Notes: a model not told the origin generated them from the sequence alone. A DNA stretch of 64,000 nucleotides from Hofstenia miamia (GCA_900660155.1 CABFPE010000567.1:448189-512188); one strand, 5' to 3'; counted from the stretch's first letter, positions 25,019 through 35,979 are shown. Translations and numbers: made by a program.

Positions 25019-28000
25019 GTTTCAAATGTCTCTGTCTCTGTTTCTTGTATCAAATGCATTTAAATGTGCCGAGAAAAGCGACATTAAATTGTGATTGATT
25101 GGACAATTGTGGTCGAAATTTTCGCTTTTGATGGTTTCATGTGATTCAGAAATTACAATCCAAGAAAAGCTATGTTTGCTATTGCAGCAGTTAATTACGA
25201 CAGTGCTGCCAGAGCTATAAAAGAGTACGAAGAAAAATTCCATGGTAAAGCATCTGGACAAACAGCAGTTCAGTATTGGAAAGATAAATTGTGGATAGAG
25301 GGAAACTTACTACCAAGAAAGAAGTCTGGAAAATTATCAGACGAAAATGTGAAAAATTAAGTGATCGATTATGTTTTAGAAAACAGCGAAGGGACAAGCC
25401 AGAGACAAATTGCCGTGAATGTTGGAACATTCCTTTCTGCTGTTAACAGAGTCTTGAGAGATGAAAAAATTCGCCATGGAAATATCAGATTTTCCATGAA
25501 ATCAACGAAGATTTCGATAGACGATTACAATTTGCTGAGTGGATTTTAACCCGGAGCAATACTCTTGGATCTGCAAAGACAATTTTTTTCGAATGATTGC
25601 AGCCTTCATTTCAACGGAAACGCAAATCGGCATGTTTATTATTCAAAAGAAAACTAATATCTTCTCATTGTTCGTCCGCTGAAATGGAAAGCAATTACAG
25701 TGTGGGAAGCAGTTTCTTATTGTCACTGTCTAACGTACGTCATCATGGACCAATACGTCAATTCTAAAATATATGAGCAAATTTTGTCCAAGAAAGGCGC
25801 TTCTTTCATTAAGCGGAATGAAATCTACCACTTCAGTTCAGTTTCCTTGCAAGAAATTGGTGCACTCCGCACCTTCAAGGACGTGGATTTCAAATATGAC
25901 CGGCCAAATCTCCGGATCTGATTAGTTGCGACTTCTGGTTGTGGTCTTACGTCAAATGTTTACCAAATCAGGTCACCATCATTACAGGAAATAAGGCTTT
26001 CAATTGAGGACACTCTGACAAACATTCCAAATGACATGATCATAAAGTTTTATCCTGAATTCGTGCCGCACTGTGAGGTATGCAGACAAGAAAAAGGACG
26101 ACATATTGAACACAAACATTTGTATATTTTTTCAATATTTGCCCAAATAAAGAGATATTTTTACAGTTTTAAAAAGAGTCAAAATATTTTTAACAAACAA
26201 CGACAGAGACATATGTAACACTCTGAATATATGAGAACATTTTCCCAATTCTATTGAGCTGTTCAGCATATTAGCGTTATGGTCAACTATTGTCAAAACT
26301 GTTGTCTAGATATTAAAACGTATAAGTATTCATGAATTTGCAACATTTCTTGTTTCCTACTTTTTAATATTCTGCTTGACATCTAGTATATATATTTCTG
26401 CAAAGTATCCTCCTACTTTAATGTGGGAAATATTGATCATTGACCACCATGGCTTATGTTAATAAAAATTCGAAGGAATTTAATACATATAGATACATTT
26501 AGAAATCTGTTGCCTTACAAGAAAAAACTTTTTTGCTTCTACTATAAATTCTTGTTTTCAAAATATGAATGAAAGAGGTGTTTTTGTATACCATACATTC
26601 AAAATTTTGAATATGTTGTTTCAAAGAGTTAATTTTTTAATAATGGAATTGTCGGTATTCAAAATTTTCTTTACATTAGTTTTTTAAATTCTCGAAATCA
26701 TTTGTACTTCAAATGGAAATGCCTAGAAAATACATTGGACTTTGTCGCAAACACTGATTAGCCTCCTTTAAGCCAAGAGGTGGCACCTGAAATGAAATAC
26801 ATAAATAGCCAGTTGCAGGCCTTCATTATCCTATTTTTGCGAAACTGTAGGAAAAATCATAAATATAGATTTATGGAACTACTTTGTTTGTATTCGTCAG
26901 AAGAGCAAAGACTATAATCCTTTACTTCATTGGAAAATGTTCGAAAGGATTGTATGTTGCAGGGTGCAATTATTTATCATCTTCTAATAACAGTCGATAC
27001 AAACGTCTAACGCTTCAAACAACTATCTCCTCATTAAGCTTCGAAATGAAAACAAGCAAGATATGTTATTCCCGGAAAAGTCACATTTGATCTCTTCCAA
27101 ACGTGGTGTAAAGGCAAAACACTTAAGTTAAATGCACTCTGTGTAGCATGTGTTTTTAGCGCGGGATAATAGCAAGATAATTACTCTCGGAGCATGTGAA
27201 GGGGCATACGTTCATTGTGTGCCATGTCAATGGACACTTAACAGTTCATTTGCCCCGGGACCAGGGGTGCAAACAATACTTTGTATTTAAATATATTTAT
27301 TTTTGTTGAACAATTATTGTTCCTCGCCTCTATCCATTCTGATTTTCCTTCATTACTTCTAATAATTAAAACATTTGTTTTCTCCGTGCATTCCACATGT
27401 ATTTGGCAAGCGAAGCGAGTGTAGGTGTGAGAAATAATTATAATGCACGTGTTTGATTGCGCCACTTCAGCTTCAGTCACACATTCGTTCATTGGGCAAT
27501 TCACTTAATATGTGTTCATGTTTCTCATTCGATTAGATGCCTGGATTGTTGATATTGCTGATCGCCTGTTCGGTTATTTATGATGACCCCTTATAAGAAA
27601 CGGGATATCGCCCTTCATTATTTTAAATCCATTGGCAATGAAATGTGGGAGTGACGGAAATGTGAATTTAGGCGAAAGCAGAAGAAGAATACCGGTTAAG
27701 AAAATCTATTTAGCCATGTTATGCAAAAGCATCAGGATTATCTAAATGAAATGAGAGCCGAAATTACCACGAAAATTGAATATGCGTTTCCGGACAAAAC
27801 TAAAAATATTCATGGCTGGCTTGGAATCGCAGAAACACCACCAGGTGGTCGTCTACTTATATTATGGTGTCAAGATTTTTGAATTAAAGGACATTCTTGA
27901 CCCACAAGACGAAGAGGTAGCAGCAAACCTCCCTTCGGCCGCCGAATTTCTGAGATTGTGAGACCTACTTAGACAGTTACAAAAATTTGGGTCTATCACG

Positions 28001-28512
28001 AAAAAATTGCAGGAGGAGCACATCGACTTATTCTCTGTGAGATCGTTACTCGATAAGGTGATGGAGGACCATTCGGGTCTTGAACATTACAAGGTACTAA
28101 GACAGGATCCTTGACCCATTTTCGGGATTTGAACTTGGTCTTGCAAATGCCATATCTAAGTACCCATTGACAGTTGAACAGAAGAATGCCATTGAAGTTA
28201 GTTTGCACTGAACAGAATACCACACCCACTGTAACTACATCAATTACACTGAGAGTATTATATTGGCAAAAAAGACCGCAACCAATCTTGAGTGGGTGCC
28301 TGGAACCTCGAATGTGGCTGAACGCTTGTTCAGTCGCACCGGTTTTGTGATCGGCGATCACCATAAGAAACTCCTACCAATAAACTTTGAGGCTCAGATT
28401 TTCCTGTTTAGTTATAAGTCTCTATGGGATGTCAGAACTGTAAACGAAATCATTAAACAACAAATGATTTTTGGAAAAATATTTTTACTGAGACCTTTGC
28501 AAACAAAATATA

Positions 28513-28550
<38 letters not shown>

Positions 28551-31500
28551 CCTCTTTGGCGAAAAAATATATTTATTTTTTGAAAAAATATTTTAAAATA
28601 TTTTTTACACCCCTGCCTGGGACAAAGCCCATCGTGAAACATCCGCTTAATGCGTTGTATTCAATTTACTGAACTAGCTTGAGGGAAAGCTCAAAAGGTT
28701 TCTTCTTATTTTTAGAAATGTGTTGCTTCACAATTTTAAATGCTAATTAGATTATATTTATTCTTATAAAATTCAAATTTTTAGTGATATTTATTTGTGT
28801 TTTAAACTTTGTTACTAAGGTTTCTAATTATAAATAATTTATTGTTCGGATATTATATTAACATGTAAGAAAAAGTATAACAATTATGTTCTAACAAATA
28901 TAAGGAATGTAGCATGCTGCATGTGTGCCTGTTTATAGACACGTATGTATGTCTTCTACTCTGTGTAAACAAAACTCATGAATGACTCATCACTATACAT
29001 ATTTTCTTTTCACTCTAACTATAGTTACAGCATTTGGGGAAAACAATGAATGGCAACAGCAATACATCGTCACTAATGAAACTAGGGTGTCTTTTACTCC
29101 TAAACCATGGCGTGCGACCTTAAGAAACGGACTGAAAAAATGCAAAAAGACCACGAGCCATTCAAGCAAATGATAGAGGCACGACGACAATGCTTTTGTT
29201 GCATTCAGCCATCAATAAATGCCGGCGTGTGTGCCGAGGCAAACTTCATCAGGATAAGATCATTTTTAGCAAGACAATGCGCGCTCCCATACGAGCAACA
29301 GCAGCAGGACATTCTTTGAAAGGAAAGCAATTCATCTGGCAAAACAAGCACCATACTCTCCAGATTTAAACGGATGCGAAGTTGGCTAAACAAGCATGTG
29401 AAGCAGTCATTGAAAGGAACTATCTTTGAAACACTTGACGACTTTTTGCAGGCTGTGCAGCAAGTTATGAAGGACTTCAGCGACGATCGATGTCGTTAGG
29501 AGATGGATAAGTTATTCATCATTTTAATCATGTTATTGAAGTAGACGGTGATGATACAGTTCAGTAAAAACTATGTCAGTATACCATTACTAATAAATTG
29601 TTTGGAAACACTTTGTCACTCTTTTTCTTAGACGTTAATAAGTGTATAATACATAACTAAAATTACATATTTTTTATGTTGTCCTTTAATGTATCACTTA
29701 AACAAAATATAATACATATTTGATTCAAATAGAAAGTGTACAATTAAGATTTGTCACTCAACTGCAACTTACACAGAATTCTGCTGGTTGGCATTCCTGA
29801 ATTAATGGGCGTTTTTAGTGTTTTTCAAAAAAATTATCTAAAAAATATTGAATAAAACCTTAACCATACCTCCCTTACCCAATAGGACTTTCCAACACTA
29901 AAAAATTCATAAAAGCCATGTAATTTCACATATTAATTTGACTACACTGATCAAATTTCTAAAGTTAATTTTTGTCTATAGCCCTCCAGTTTTTTGTAAA
30001 TAGGGCATGATACAAAACAAATGTACCTGCACTTTCTTGGGATATATTTGCTAGAATTAAAAAATTATTTGTCAAAATCTTATGAATATATCTAGGACAA
30101 AATTTCTAAACTTAAGATATTTACATTAGCAGTGCCTGTTAAAAACATGGATTACTTACGGGGGTAATTTCAATATCACTATAAACTTCATTGAACGCAT
30201 ATTTTCTTAGTCTTAGAGAAATCCATTAATCAACGCAATAGGCTATCTTCAAGGGTGGAGATGGATTGGATAAATCCCGGCGAATTCGCAGATTATCCGT
30301 ATCAATGAAAATGCCTATTGAACACGGATCCAAAAATTAATTTCAATGCATCCGTTATTACACAAAGAAAAACTTCAAAAACACGGGCGCCGTGTGAATT
30401 CGGCAAGAGCAGCGACTGTACCAATTGGATTGCTACCTGTTTAGTCTTATCAGTCACAAGTGCCTGTATTCTGTCGGTGCACAGAAGCAATCCTCGATGC
30501 CACAGTTGCTTGTGACACTGAAGTAGTTTCTGAGCGACCATCTCCTGCTGAGCTTAACGTAGAATCAGTCAGAACATCTTCGCCTTCTCGCCAATCCACT
30601 CCCAAAAAGGCAAACGGTGTCTGTCCAAAACGAGAGAAACGCGAACGTGCAAAGATTGCAACCCGAAAAAAGTAGATTACATANNNNNNNNNNNNNNNNN
30701 NNNNAAAAACATGGGCGCCGTGTGAATTCGGCAAGAGCAGCGACTGTACCAATTGGATTGCTACCTGTTTAGTCTTATCAGTCACAAGTGCCTGTATTCT
30801 GTCGGTGCACAGAAGCAATCCTCGATGCCACAGTTGCTTGTGACACTGAAGTAGTTTCTGAGCGACCATCTCCTGCTGAGCTTAACGTAGAATCAGTCAG
30901 AACATCTTCGCCTTCTCGCCAATCCACTCCCAAAAAGGCAAACGGTGTCTGTCCAAAACGAGAGAAACGCGAACGTGCAAAGATTGCAACCCGAAAAAAG
31001 TAGATTACATATAACTTTAGGAAAAAAACGGTTGGGAGTACAAAACAAATATTGGTTTTATATGCAATTTGTTATTTTGAATTTTGTATTTTAGAATTTT
31101 GTTTTTATTTTTCTCAATTGTTGATTTTGAATTCCTCATCGAAGTACTGTATATTCGTTAGTTTTGTTCTTACCTTTTTAATTGATACTAAAAAAAAGAA
31201 TGCAAATTCGAAGGAAAAAAGTTTTATTAATGCAAATTCAGGTGAGCAAAATTGAGAGCATTTGTTTCCAACGAAGAAATGGACATAAGGTGAAAATTTA
31301 GGTCTAAGTCCGGCCCATTGAAATTAATACCAATTTAATTAATCCCAGTTGAAAAAATGTCCTTAATTTTATATTTTCTATATCAAATTTGGAAATGTTA
31401 GACATTTAATGTAAATTGAAAAACTTGAATGGAGTTTTAAAAATATCTATACGTAAAAGTGTTCAAAATGTAAATTATATTTTTCAACATTGTTCATAAA

Positions 31501-34500
31501 TTGTAGAGTATTCAATGCATTTTTCTGCCAAACTAAATTCTTGTATTTGACTTTTCAAATTTGATTTTTGAATATATTGCTTAATTAATATTTTGTAGGG
31601 AAATTTGAAATATTTTGTTCTTTGGCATGCATTCAATAATTATGCGATTTGAAGTAATATTAAATAAAAGCAATCTCCATAAATTTCGAATAAAAGCATA
31701 TACATATTTATAATAAAATATATTTATGTTTATATTTTTTTTAATTTTAATGTATCTGATCATTTTAATTGTTTTTATTATCTTACAAGAGGCATACGTG
31801 CTTGAACTCAATTCAAAATGATTTGGGATACTTGAAGTCCACTCATTGTTTGCAATTCTGTCAAGATTCCATTCATTCTGTAAAAAGTGCATTGATAATG
31901 GGTTTAAGCAGGAAAAGGAAATTAAGTGGGTTGTATGATAACACTTAACAAATTATAACGCCAACAAGTTCAACAGTAGAATAAATGAGTTTATTCATTT
32001 TCTAAACCAAATTCTAAAGGATCATTCTACCAACATTTTTTGCACTGTGGGTGATGAAAAGATTGAGGATGGTTTTTGTTTAAATGATCATATTATTCAT
32101 GGAAGGGTTAAAAAACAAACAAATCTAATGCATCAGAAATGATTGGAATTCATTAAGAAAATTGATGCAAACTTTGAAATAATTGAGGCTCCTAAAAACA
32201 AGATATCAATTAACTTGAAGAATAAAAATGAATATTTGCATAAGAAATCATATTACGATATTGATGACATTAATGATAAATCCAATGAATTGCCAAGAAA
32301 TGTATCTAACCTCAAAATTAGACTTGTGGAGGTTGCCAAATTACAACTTATTCCTTTGTAGCGTGATGAAGCCATTGTAAGGAAACCATTAGATGGCTAC
32401 ACTAATAAGTACCTAACTTTGTCCAGAGAAGTAAATGAAAACTCAAACTCTGTCCTGGTGTTTTAAATACTAGAAGCTGTTGGTAAGCCTCCTGAACAAT
32501 ATATAGATATAATTCAAATCCTTGACATTCTTAAACAACTAGCTTCTGATTACTCCGATGTAGAAGATCTTGTCCGAATGGCTAAGTTGAGAGCTGAATA
32601 AAAAAATAAGACCAATCATGCTAAAATTTAAAAACACCAGGGCGAAGCGGCTCTTTTTTGAAAATGTTTATAAAGTAAAAAATGGACCCGCGTATATTTT
32701 TAAAACAAATGCAGATAGACACATAAGAAAATTTTGGCTAAACGATATTCTTTGTTTCATAATGAAGGTGTGAAAAAATCACGGTTAAAAATCAGAAACT
32801 TAAAGTTCTATGTTGATAGCAAACAATTGCATGTAGATTGACTAAATAGTTCTTACAATTTGAATTTCAATAATAAGATTAATTTCCCAGGAATAACGCA
32901 TGTCCTATCTTAACTGCTAGGTAAGTAAGAAATAAATACTTCTTATTAATGACTTTATAGTTGTAAATGATATTGATATTATGATTGTCAATGAGAGCTG
33001 GATTAATGATAATACATCTGAGGATTTTATTCTTCTTCAGTTCAGCCAATGACACATTCTTTTTACAGTCAACCACGTGAATCAGTTCGTGGTGGTGGTC
33101 TGGTAATTGTTCATAAAAGACATGGAGTTTTGTAAAGCAGGTTGTTATTAACAAGTCATTCATTGAACGCTGTATTTTCAAACTACATTTTCATACATAT
33201 TCTTGTCCTGTTATTTTGGGCTATTGACCTCCGAATACATCATTTGCATTATTTTTAAATGAAATGGAGGATATTGTAGAAACTTGGCCATCTGCACCTA
33301 ATCTTTATTGCGTAGGTGATTTCAACATTAAAATAGATATGTTATATAATGGAAGCTGTTCCTTTCAAGATTCTTTTTGCTGTGATCCTAAGAGAAATAA
33401 AATACTAATTATTCTGAGTATGCCGGTATTTGTCAATATTCGACATTTTAAAGCAAACTAAAAGCATTTTTATTTACGGATGCTTAAAATAATTAGTTTT
33501 GTAAATATTTATTTGTAAACATTTAATTTATATGGACTTTATAGATTGTGAAAAGTGCTAAATTTAATAATAACAATAATACATTGGGAGTCTTGACTTC
33601 GAAATTATGGAAGAAATCGATACAATTATTTCGAACGAAAAAGCTCTTGATTTTATGACAAATTTATAAAACCTAATGTCATAACACGTGATAAATTTGA
33701 TGCTTCAGAAAATGAGTTATGTGATAGTGTGCATTCTAAAAAATACAATGCTATTTTTCTTTAAGGAAGACAAAGAGTGACCAATATTTACAAGTAAGAA
33801 CTTCAAACAATGGAGAAAGTAAAAAATATTTTATTGAAAATTGCTATTATCATTGGTGTGGAAATTGTTTAGCAACATTAACTAATCACAATATGTTTGT
33901 CTTGTGCTATTCTCGCAAAACCATCGCAGCTAATCGATTAATAGAATTGCACAAGGATTTAACTCATTCAAACGAATTTCCCCTTTTTTGCGATGTTAAG
34001 GATTTAAAAATAATTTGCATCACGTCCTTGCAGTAAATATGCTTTATTCATATTAATTTCTTAAAGTCCACAAATATTGTGTACTTACCAAGGAACATGA
34101 AAAGGCTAATGTACCTGAAATATGGGAAAATGATCAATTAAAATACATGAGTCTAAGTGGAAACTTAGATCACATTTATTTTTATGAAATTCATTTATTT
34201 TCTTTCGAAAATAAATCCATTGTACGTATATTTGGGAAATCTCAACATGTTTATTAAGGATTATCAAGATCGCTTTCTAAATAGCTTTGATGCAAACAGC
34301 GGAAAATTTTTGAGAAAAAAGAGATGAAAATAACAAAGATTATGAAATTACAGCACACTTCGACTTCCTGCATGACAACAATGATGATACAATAGTAATT
34401 GTTGATTAAAGTTTAGACATTATTCATGGATTTTGATTTTCTCATTTAATGAATATTAAATTTAAGTATTGTAAATACGGACTTAATAATCGCTGGTTAA

Positions 34501-35754
34501 CTAGGTCGTAGACGGAATCTGGAATCCTACAGTGAATAAACTAAACATCAATATTGGACTGTCGCCTACATTTTTGCTGAAACGAAGAAATATATTTATG
34601 GTTTTCGAACGGGAAAAATTTCTGTAGAGAAGCTCCGATATTGTATTAGTCAAGTGTTGTCAAGAACTGTGGGACACATGAACGCGCGCTTTGTTGAGTA
34701 AGCACTATATTAAGTTGTTATAAATGAAGTATATTGGTGAAGAAATTAAAGAGATATTTGGTGTACCCCAAGTAGAAAAATTATCGCCTCATCTCTGCTT
34801 ATTTGTTGCCGACCTTCCAGCTTTTTAGACAACGAACAATAACTGTACCACAATTATGTATGCAGATGACCATTAATATTCTTGTATCTTTCAAGATGAC
34901 GTCCAATTGGCTTATATTACAATGACAGTGAATTTTAAAACAACGAAGACGCTTAAATTCGGACATAGAAGATGATATTCTCAGCCGGGAATTATAACCT
35001 ACCGCGGAGATAGGTTGGCATTTGTTAAGAATTTCACCTATATGCGCGGTGTTCTAACTGAAAAGAAATTATTAAGGCGGTCATTTCGAACATCCTCATG
35101 ACGGGAAAATTTCTAGTTGCAAAGGCAAACTTAAGACATGACCTTTACATGCAGTAGTGTTACCAGCTTGGACTTGCAAATGCTTTTTCAACATAAGTTA
35201 CATCCAACATCTGAAATGGATTTGATCTCAAAACTAAAACAATTTTGGATAAAGGAAATTGCACTTGACTATTGTTGAACATTAGTTGAGCCCATGCATA
35301 GCCGCATCACAAAGTTTACTTGGCCAAAAGGTGGGACAACACAAAACTAACTTGATGTTTTCTATGTTAGTTAATGTATTTTGTAACTGTATTAGCCTTG
35401 AGTAAATGCATATTACTGATAAAAAGTTTTAAATATAAATATGAGAGGTTTATCCAATAGATTTGTTTGATTTTAATCCAGTGGCTAGAACTGTATACAT
35501 ACCTGTGTCTATATATATATATATGTTGAAAAGGTTTAAATAATCAATTATGCTTAAAAGAATACTTCACATATGAAATCTTCTTTTGGACTTGTGATTA
35601 TAGGAAGACGAGTAGTGTTAGAAATCCCATGTGAAAGCAGGTGGGAATGAATTTTTTTGGCATCGGGTGATGTAGAACAGGATACCCAAATTTGACTGTC
35701 AGCAATGCCTACCACTTCATACCAATCACTCTGTAAAAACAGTTTCCCAGTCAT
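17705..35754 (-). CDS. PAAF1: PAAF1, proteasomal ATPase-associated factor 1 (six exons)
   Basis: This WD40-repeat protein binds the 19S proteasomal ATPases and limits 26S assembly in mammals. The exons are 35566-35754, 24761-24944, 23913-24245, 23210-23429, 23027-23160 and 17705-17832. All introns are GT-AG, phase is kept at every junction, and the total is 395 aa (human 392). Exon 1 gives MTGKLFLQSDW and WVSCS (human IQSDW, WLSC). Exon 3 holds the most conserved WD block (VWNASNGDLRREL, FFPSGIVLMSASLDIRIW, VDRGRNFISASLDGTLRLW). The last exon ends CDPIYNICIV and TCCRDGLIRKYVLSR, matching the human C-terminus. Introns 1 (10.6 kb) and 5 (5.2 kb) are filled with transposon relics and N gaps. The start is 225 bp downstream of the GTPBP3 stop, on the same strand. 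Confidence 0.92.
17833..18300. other. PAAF1 intron 5, proximal part
   Basis: Intronic AT-rich sequence without a recognised element; the LINE relic follows. Confidence 0.35.
18301..19411 (+). mobile_element. LINE relic: zinc-finger ORF1 and start of endonuclease
   Basis: Plus-strand reading near 18320-18470 gives ACTSCNAKVKDVTKYLSC and CNNSTHIAYMCNV, a PHD-like CxxC...CxxC...HxxC finger as found in ORF1 of CR1/L2-type LINEs. Next comes DVYIGNMNKHC with DDIKECC and IDVIDVRCVSKKDSR (about 18790-18910), the ORF1 RNA-binding region. Near 19210 VNGLNLNF, LLEKSKVYGN and AIVIQETK mark the start of the apurinic-type endonuclease, with YAFRLDREL and QEQGGG near 19350. The copy is broken and runs into a (TA)n tract and a gap. 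It lies within PAAF1 intron 5. Confidence 0.6.
19412..19580. repeat. (TA)n microsatellite spanning an assembly gap
   Basis: TA runs flank 112 N (19441-19552) on both sides, so the gap is almost certainly a collapsed dinucleotide tract. Long YIYIYI frames across it are artefacts. Confidence 0.95.
19760..20400 (+). mobile_element. Penelope-like reverse transcriptase relic
   Basis: Plus-strand fragments follow the order of a Penelope-type RT: SYHLHKYLYYILKPIV, then VSYDVHLFL (family VSFDVxSLFTN), QIDGMLMPP (family QxxGxxMGSP), YHRYVDAIIAV (catalytic YVDD-like), then LNSLCKEFSLNFLDI, TNLQKPKTDLYKPFN and EVHKKNTVKCIV. It is degraded with many breaks. It lies in PAAF1 intron 5 on the strand opposite to the host gene. 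Confidence 0.6.
20401..21209. other. PAAF1 intron 5, unassigned
   Basis: AT-rich. It includes a low-complexity stretch at about 20785-20875 with repeated CTTATATTT-like words. No coding signal was recognised. Confidence 0.35.
21210..22410 (+). mobile_element. hAT-superfamily transposase relic (C-terminal half)
   Basis: The best frame, 21698-22141, contains FQVLSKVVECGLSFIHG then NDLERGFSINNDILQKKR, the hAT dimerisation region (family about LPHSNADVERGFSINKDxLxxxR), followed by VPVTRKFIKHFEKA. Upstream 21380-21520 carries LNPDEADLLDSVDIEDKDL, and between them are KYYQEKHPLNN and ASALPHLF blocks. A lysine-rich tail continues in another frame to 22409. Frameshifts separate the parts and no ends were found. 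It lies inside PAAF1 intron 5. Confidence 0.65.
22411..23026. other. PAAF1 intron 5, distal part
   Basis: No recognisable gene or element. The open frame continuing exon 5 past its donor would end at 23004-23006. Confidence 0.35.
24986..25014. repeat. (TA)n tract at the mariner insertion site
   Basis: A pure TA run directly preceding the mariner-type element, a natural TA target. Confidence 0.85.
25015..26228 (+). mobile_element. mariner/Tc1-type element with inverted ends
   Basis: The left end reads AGGTGTTTCAAATGTCTCTG and the inverse of the right end reads AGAGTGTTACATATGTCTCT. They share GTGTT and ATGTCTCTGTC, with TA at both flanks. Inside, the plus strand gives a transposase: N-terminal helix-turn-helix region in 25172-25360 (SAARAIKEYEEKFHG), a middle part with ITVWEAVSYCHCLTYVIMD, and C-terminal RPNLRI then CGLTSNVYQ, where SPDLxxCDFxLWxYVK is expected. 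Several stops and frameshifts are present. It sits in PAAF1 intron 1, about 70 bp from exon 2. Confidence 0.75.
26229..27261. other. PAAF1 intron 1, unassigned
   Basis: Short frames only, with no recognised motifs or repeat ends. Confidence 0.35.
27262..28615 (+). mobile_element. hAT transposon, 1354 bp, with target duplication
   Basis: The left end is CAGGGGTGCAAACAATACTT and the right end is the inverse of CAGGGGTGTAAAAAATATTT. The flanking octamers are cccgggac (27254-27261) and cctgggac (28616-28623), 7 of 8 identical. The plus strand encodes remnants of a hAT transposase: SAAEFLRL, LQEEHIDLFSVRSLLDKVME and the C-terminal frame 28263-28517 with WVPGTSNVAERLFSRTG (family VPxTSxxSERVFSxAG). 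Stops break the frame and the N-terminal part is missing, so it is an inactive internal-deletion copy. A (TA)n run has grown at 28515-28550. It lies in PAAF1 intron 1. Confidence 0.85.
28616..28979. other. PAAF1 intron 1, unassigned
   Basis: AT-rich with no recognised feature. Confidence 0.3.
28980..29620 (+). mobile_element. Tc1/mariner-like transposase relic (C-terminal half)
   Basis: Across two or three frames the plus strand reads RRVCRGKLHQDKIIF, then LAKQAPYSPDLNGCE and WLNKHVKQSLKG, TIFETLDDFLQAVQQVMKDF, and finally HFNHVIEVDGDDTVQ. PYSPDLNxCDxWLxxxLKxxLxGxxF and the terminal ...VIxxxGDY are the C-terminal signatures of a mariner/IS630-type transposase. There are frameshifts and a premature stop, and no ends were identified. 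Confidence 0.6.
29621..30376. other. PAAF1 intron 1, unassigned
   Basis: No recognised coding or repeat signal. Confidence 0.3.
30377..31011. repeat. 307-bp direct duplication on both sides of a 21-N gap
   Basis: 30377-30683 and 30705-31011 are identical by eye except for one base near the start (cacggg versus catggg). The unit is clearly richer in GC than its surroundings. Near-perfect copies ending exactly at an N run are typical of an unmerged contig overlap, although a true recent tandem duplication cannot be excluded. Confidence 0.9.
30445..30675 (+). CDS. Possible C-terminal exon of an unrecognised protein (duplicated at 30773-31003)
   Basis: After an acceptor-like cctgtttag the plus frame runs 76 codons to a TAG. 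It contains VPVFCRCTEAILDATVACD, a Ser/Pro stretch (SVRTSSPSRQSTPKK) and a basic tail (KREKRERAKIATRKK). The base composition is closer to coding DNA than anything else nearby. I recognise no family. The second copy at 30773-31003 is the same sequence. It lies inside PAAF1 intron 1 on the opposite strand. It may be a nested gene exon, a transposon-derived piece or foreign sequence. Confidence 0.3.
   Translation, partial: SYQSQVPVFCRCTEAILDATVACDTEVVSERPSPAELNVESVRTSSPSRQSTPKKANGVCPKREKRERAKIATRKK
31012..31929. other. PAAF1 intron 1, unassigned
   Basis: Strongly AT-rich with no recognised motif. Confidence 0.3.
31930..33475 (+). mobile_element. LINE relic: ORF1 coiled region and endonuclease
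   Basis: The plus frames around 32143-32361 and 32500-32760 read like LINE ORF1: ELPRNVSNLKIRLVEVAKL, YSDVEDLVRMAKLRAE, RPIMLKFKNTRAKRLFFENV and FKTNADRHIRKFWLND. Endonuclease fragments follow: DIDIMIVNESWINDNTSEDF (about 32970-33030) and MEDIVETWPSAPNLYCVGDF then NIKIDM (33264-33350). The GDFN motif is a catalytic signature of APE-type LINE endonucleases. The reading frame breaks repeatedly and the RT part is not visible directly after it. Confidence 0.65.
33476..34599. other. Decayed coding-like sequence, unassigned
   Basis: Scattered plus-strand peptides can be read, such as EIMEEIDTIISNEKALDF, NAIFL, CYYHWCGNCLATL and ITAHFDFLHDNNDDTIVIVD. They do not assemble into a family I know. Probably an old transposable element. 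Confidence 0.3.
34600..35410 (+). mobile_element. LINE reverse transcriptase relic
   Basis: Plus-strand fragments include EIKEIFGVPQ, LSPHLCLFVADLPAF, IMYADDH (catalytic YADD), DVQLAYITM, FKTTKTLKFG, YRGDRLAFVKNFTYMRGVLT. They follow the order GVPQGxxLSPLLFxLxxxDLP...MYADD...KTxxMxFR...FxYLGVxLT of jockey-like LINEs. It is broken in many places and lies in PAAF1 intron 1, close to exon 1. Confidence 0.65.
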
Positions 35755-35979
35755 CACATTAAGTCCGCATAAAACACTCTATAAACACAATCACCGTTGA
35801 AATAAACAATAAAAAAATTATTATCAAATATTTCAGTACAAATGCGATATGAACATCAACTTGTGTTGTATTACTTTTCAAAAACGAATCAAGAATTATT
35901 CACTAATAATGCAACTAAATAAAAAACTAAGTGTTTTTCAATCCAAAGAGAAGTACTTAAAACATGTTATGAAAACAAT
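35755..35979 (-). promoter_or_regulatory. 225-bp spacer between GTPBP3 and PAAF1
   Basis: The GTPBP3 stop ends at 35980 and the PAAF1 ATG is at 35754 on the same strand. The spacer must hold the GTPBP3 3' end and the PAAF1 5' leader or promoter. On the minus strand a tttatagag acceptor-like sequence lies about 22 nt before the PAAF1 ATG. No TATA box stands out. Confidence 0.4.

Noticed and set aside
27238-27504. 88-codon minus-strand frame as a PAAF1 5' exon
   Set aside because: It crosses the hAT left end and does not resemble PAAF1; the matching first exon is at 35566-35754.
30390-30410. EcoRI cDNA-adaptor contamination (gaattcggcaagag)
   Set aside because: One base differs from the common adaptor and a similar word occurs by chance near 4684, so it is not sufficient evidence; left as a caution in the duplication finding.
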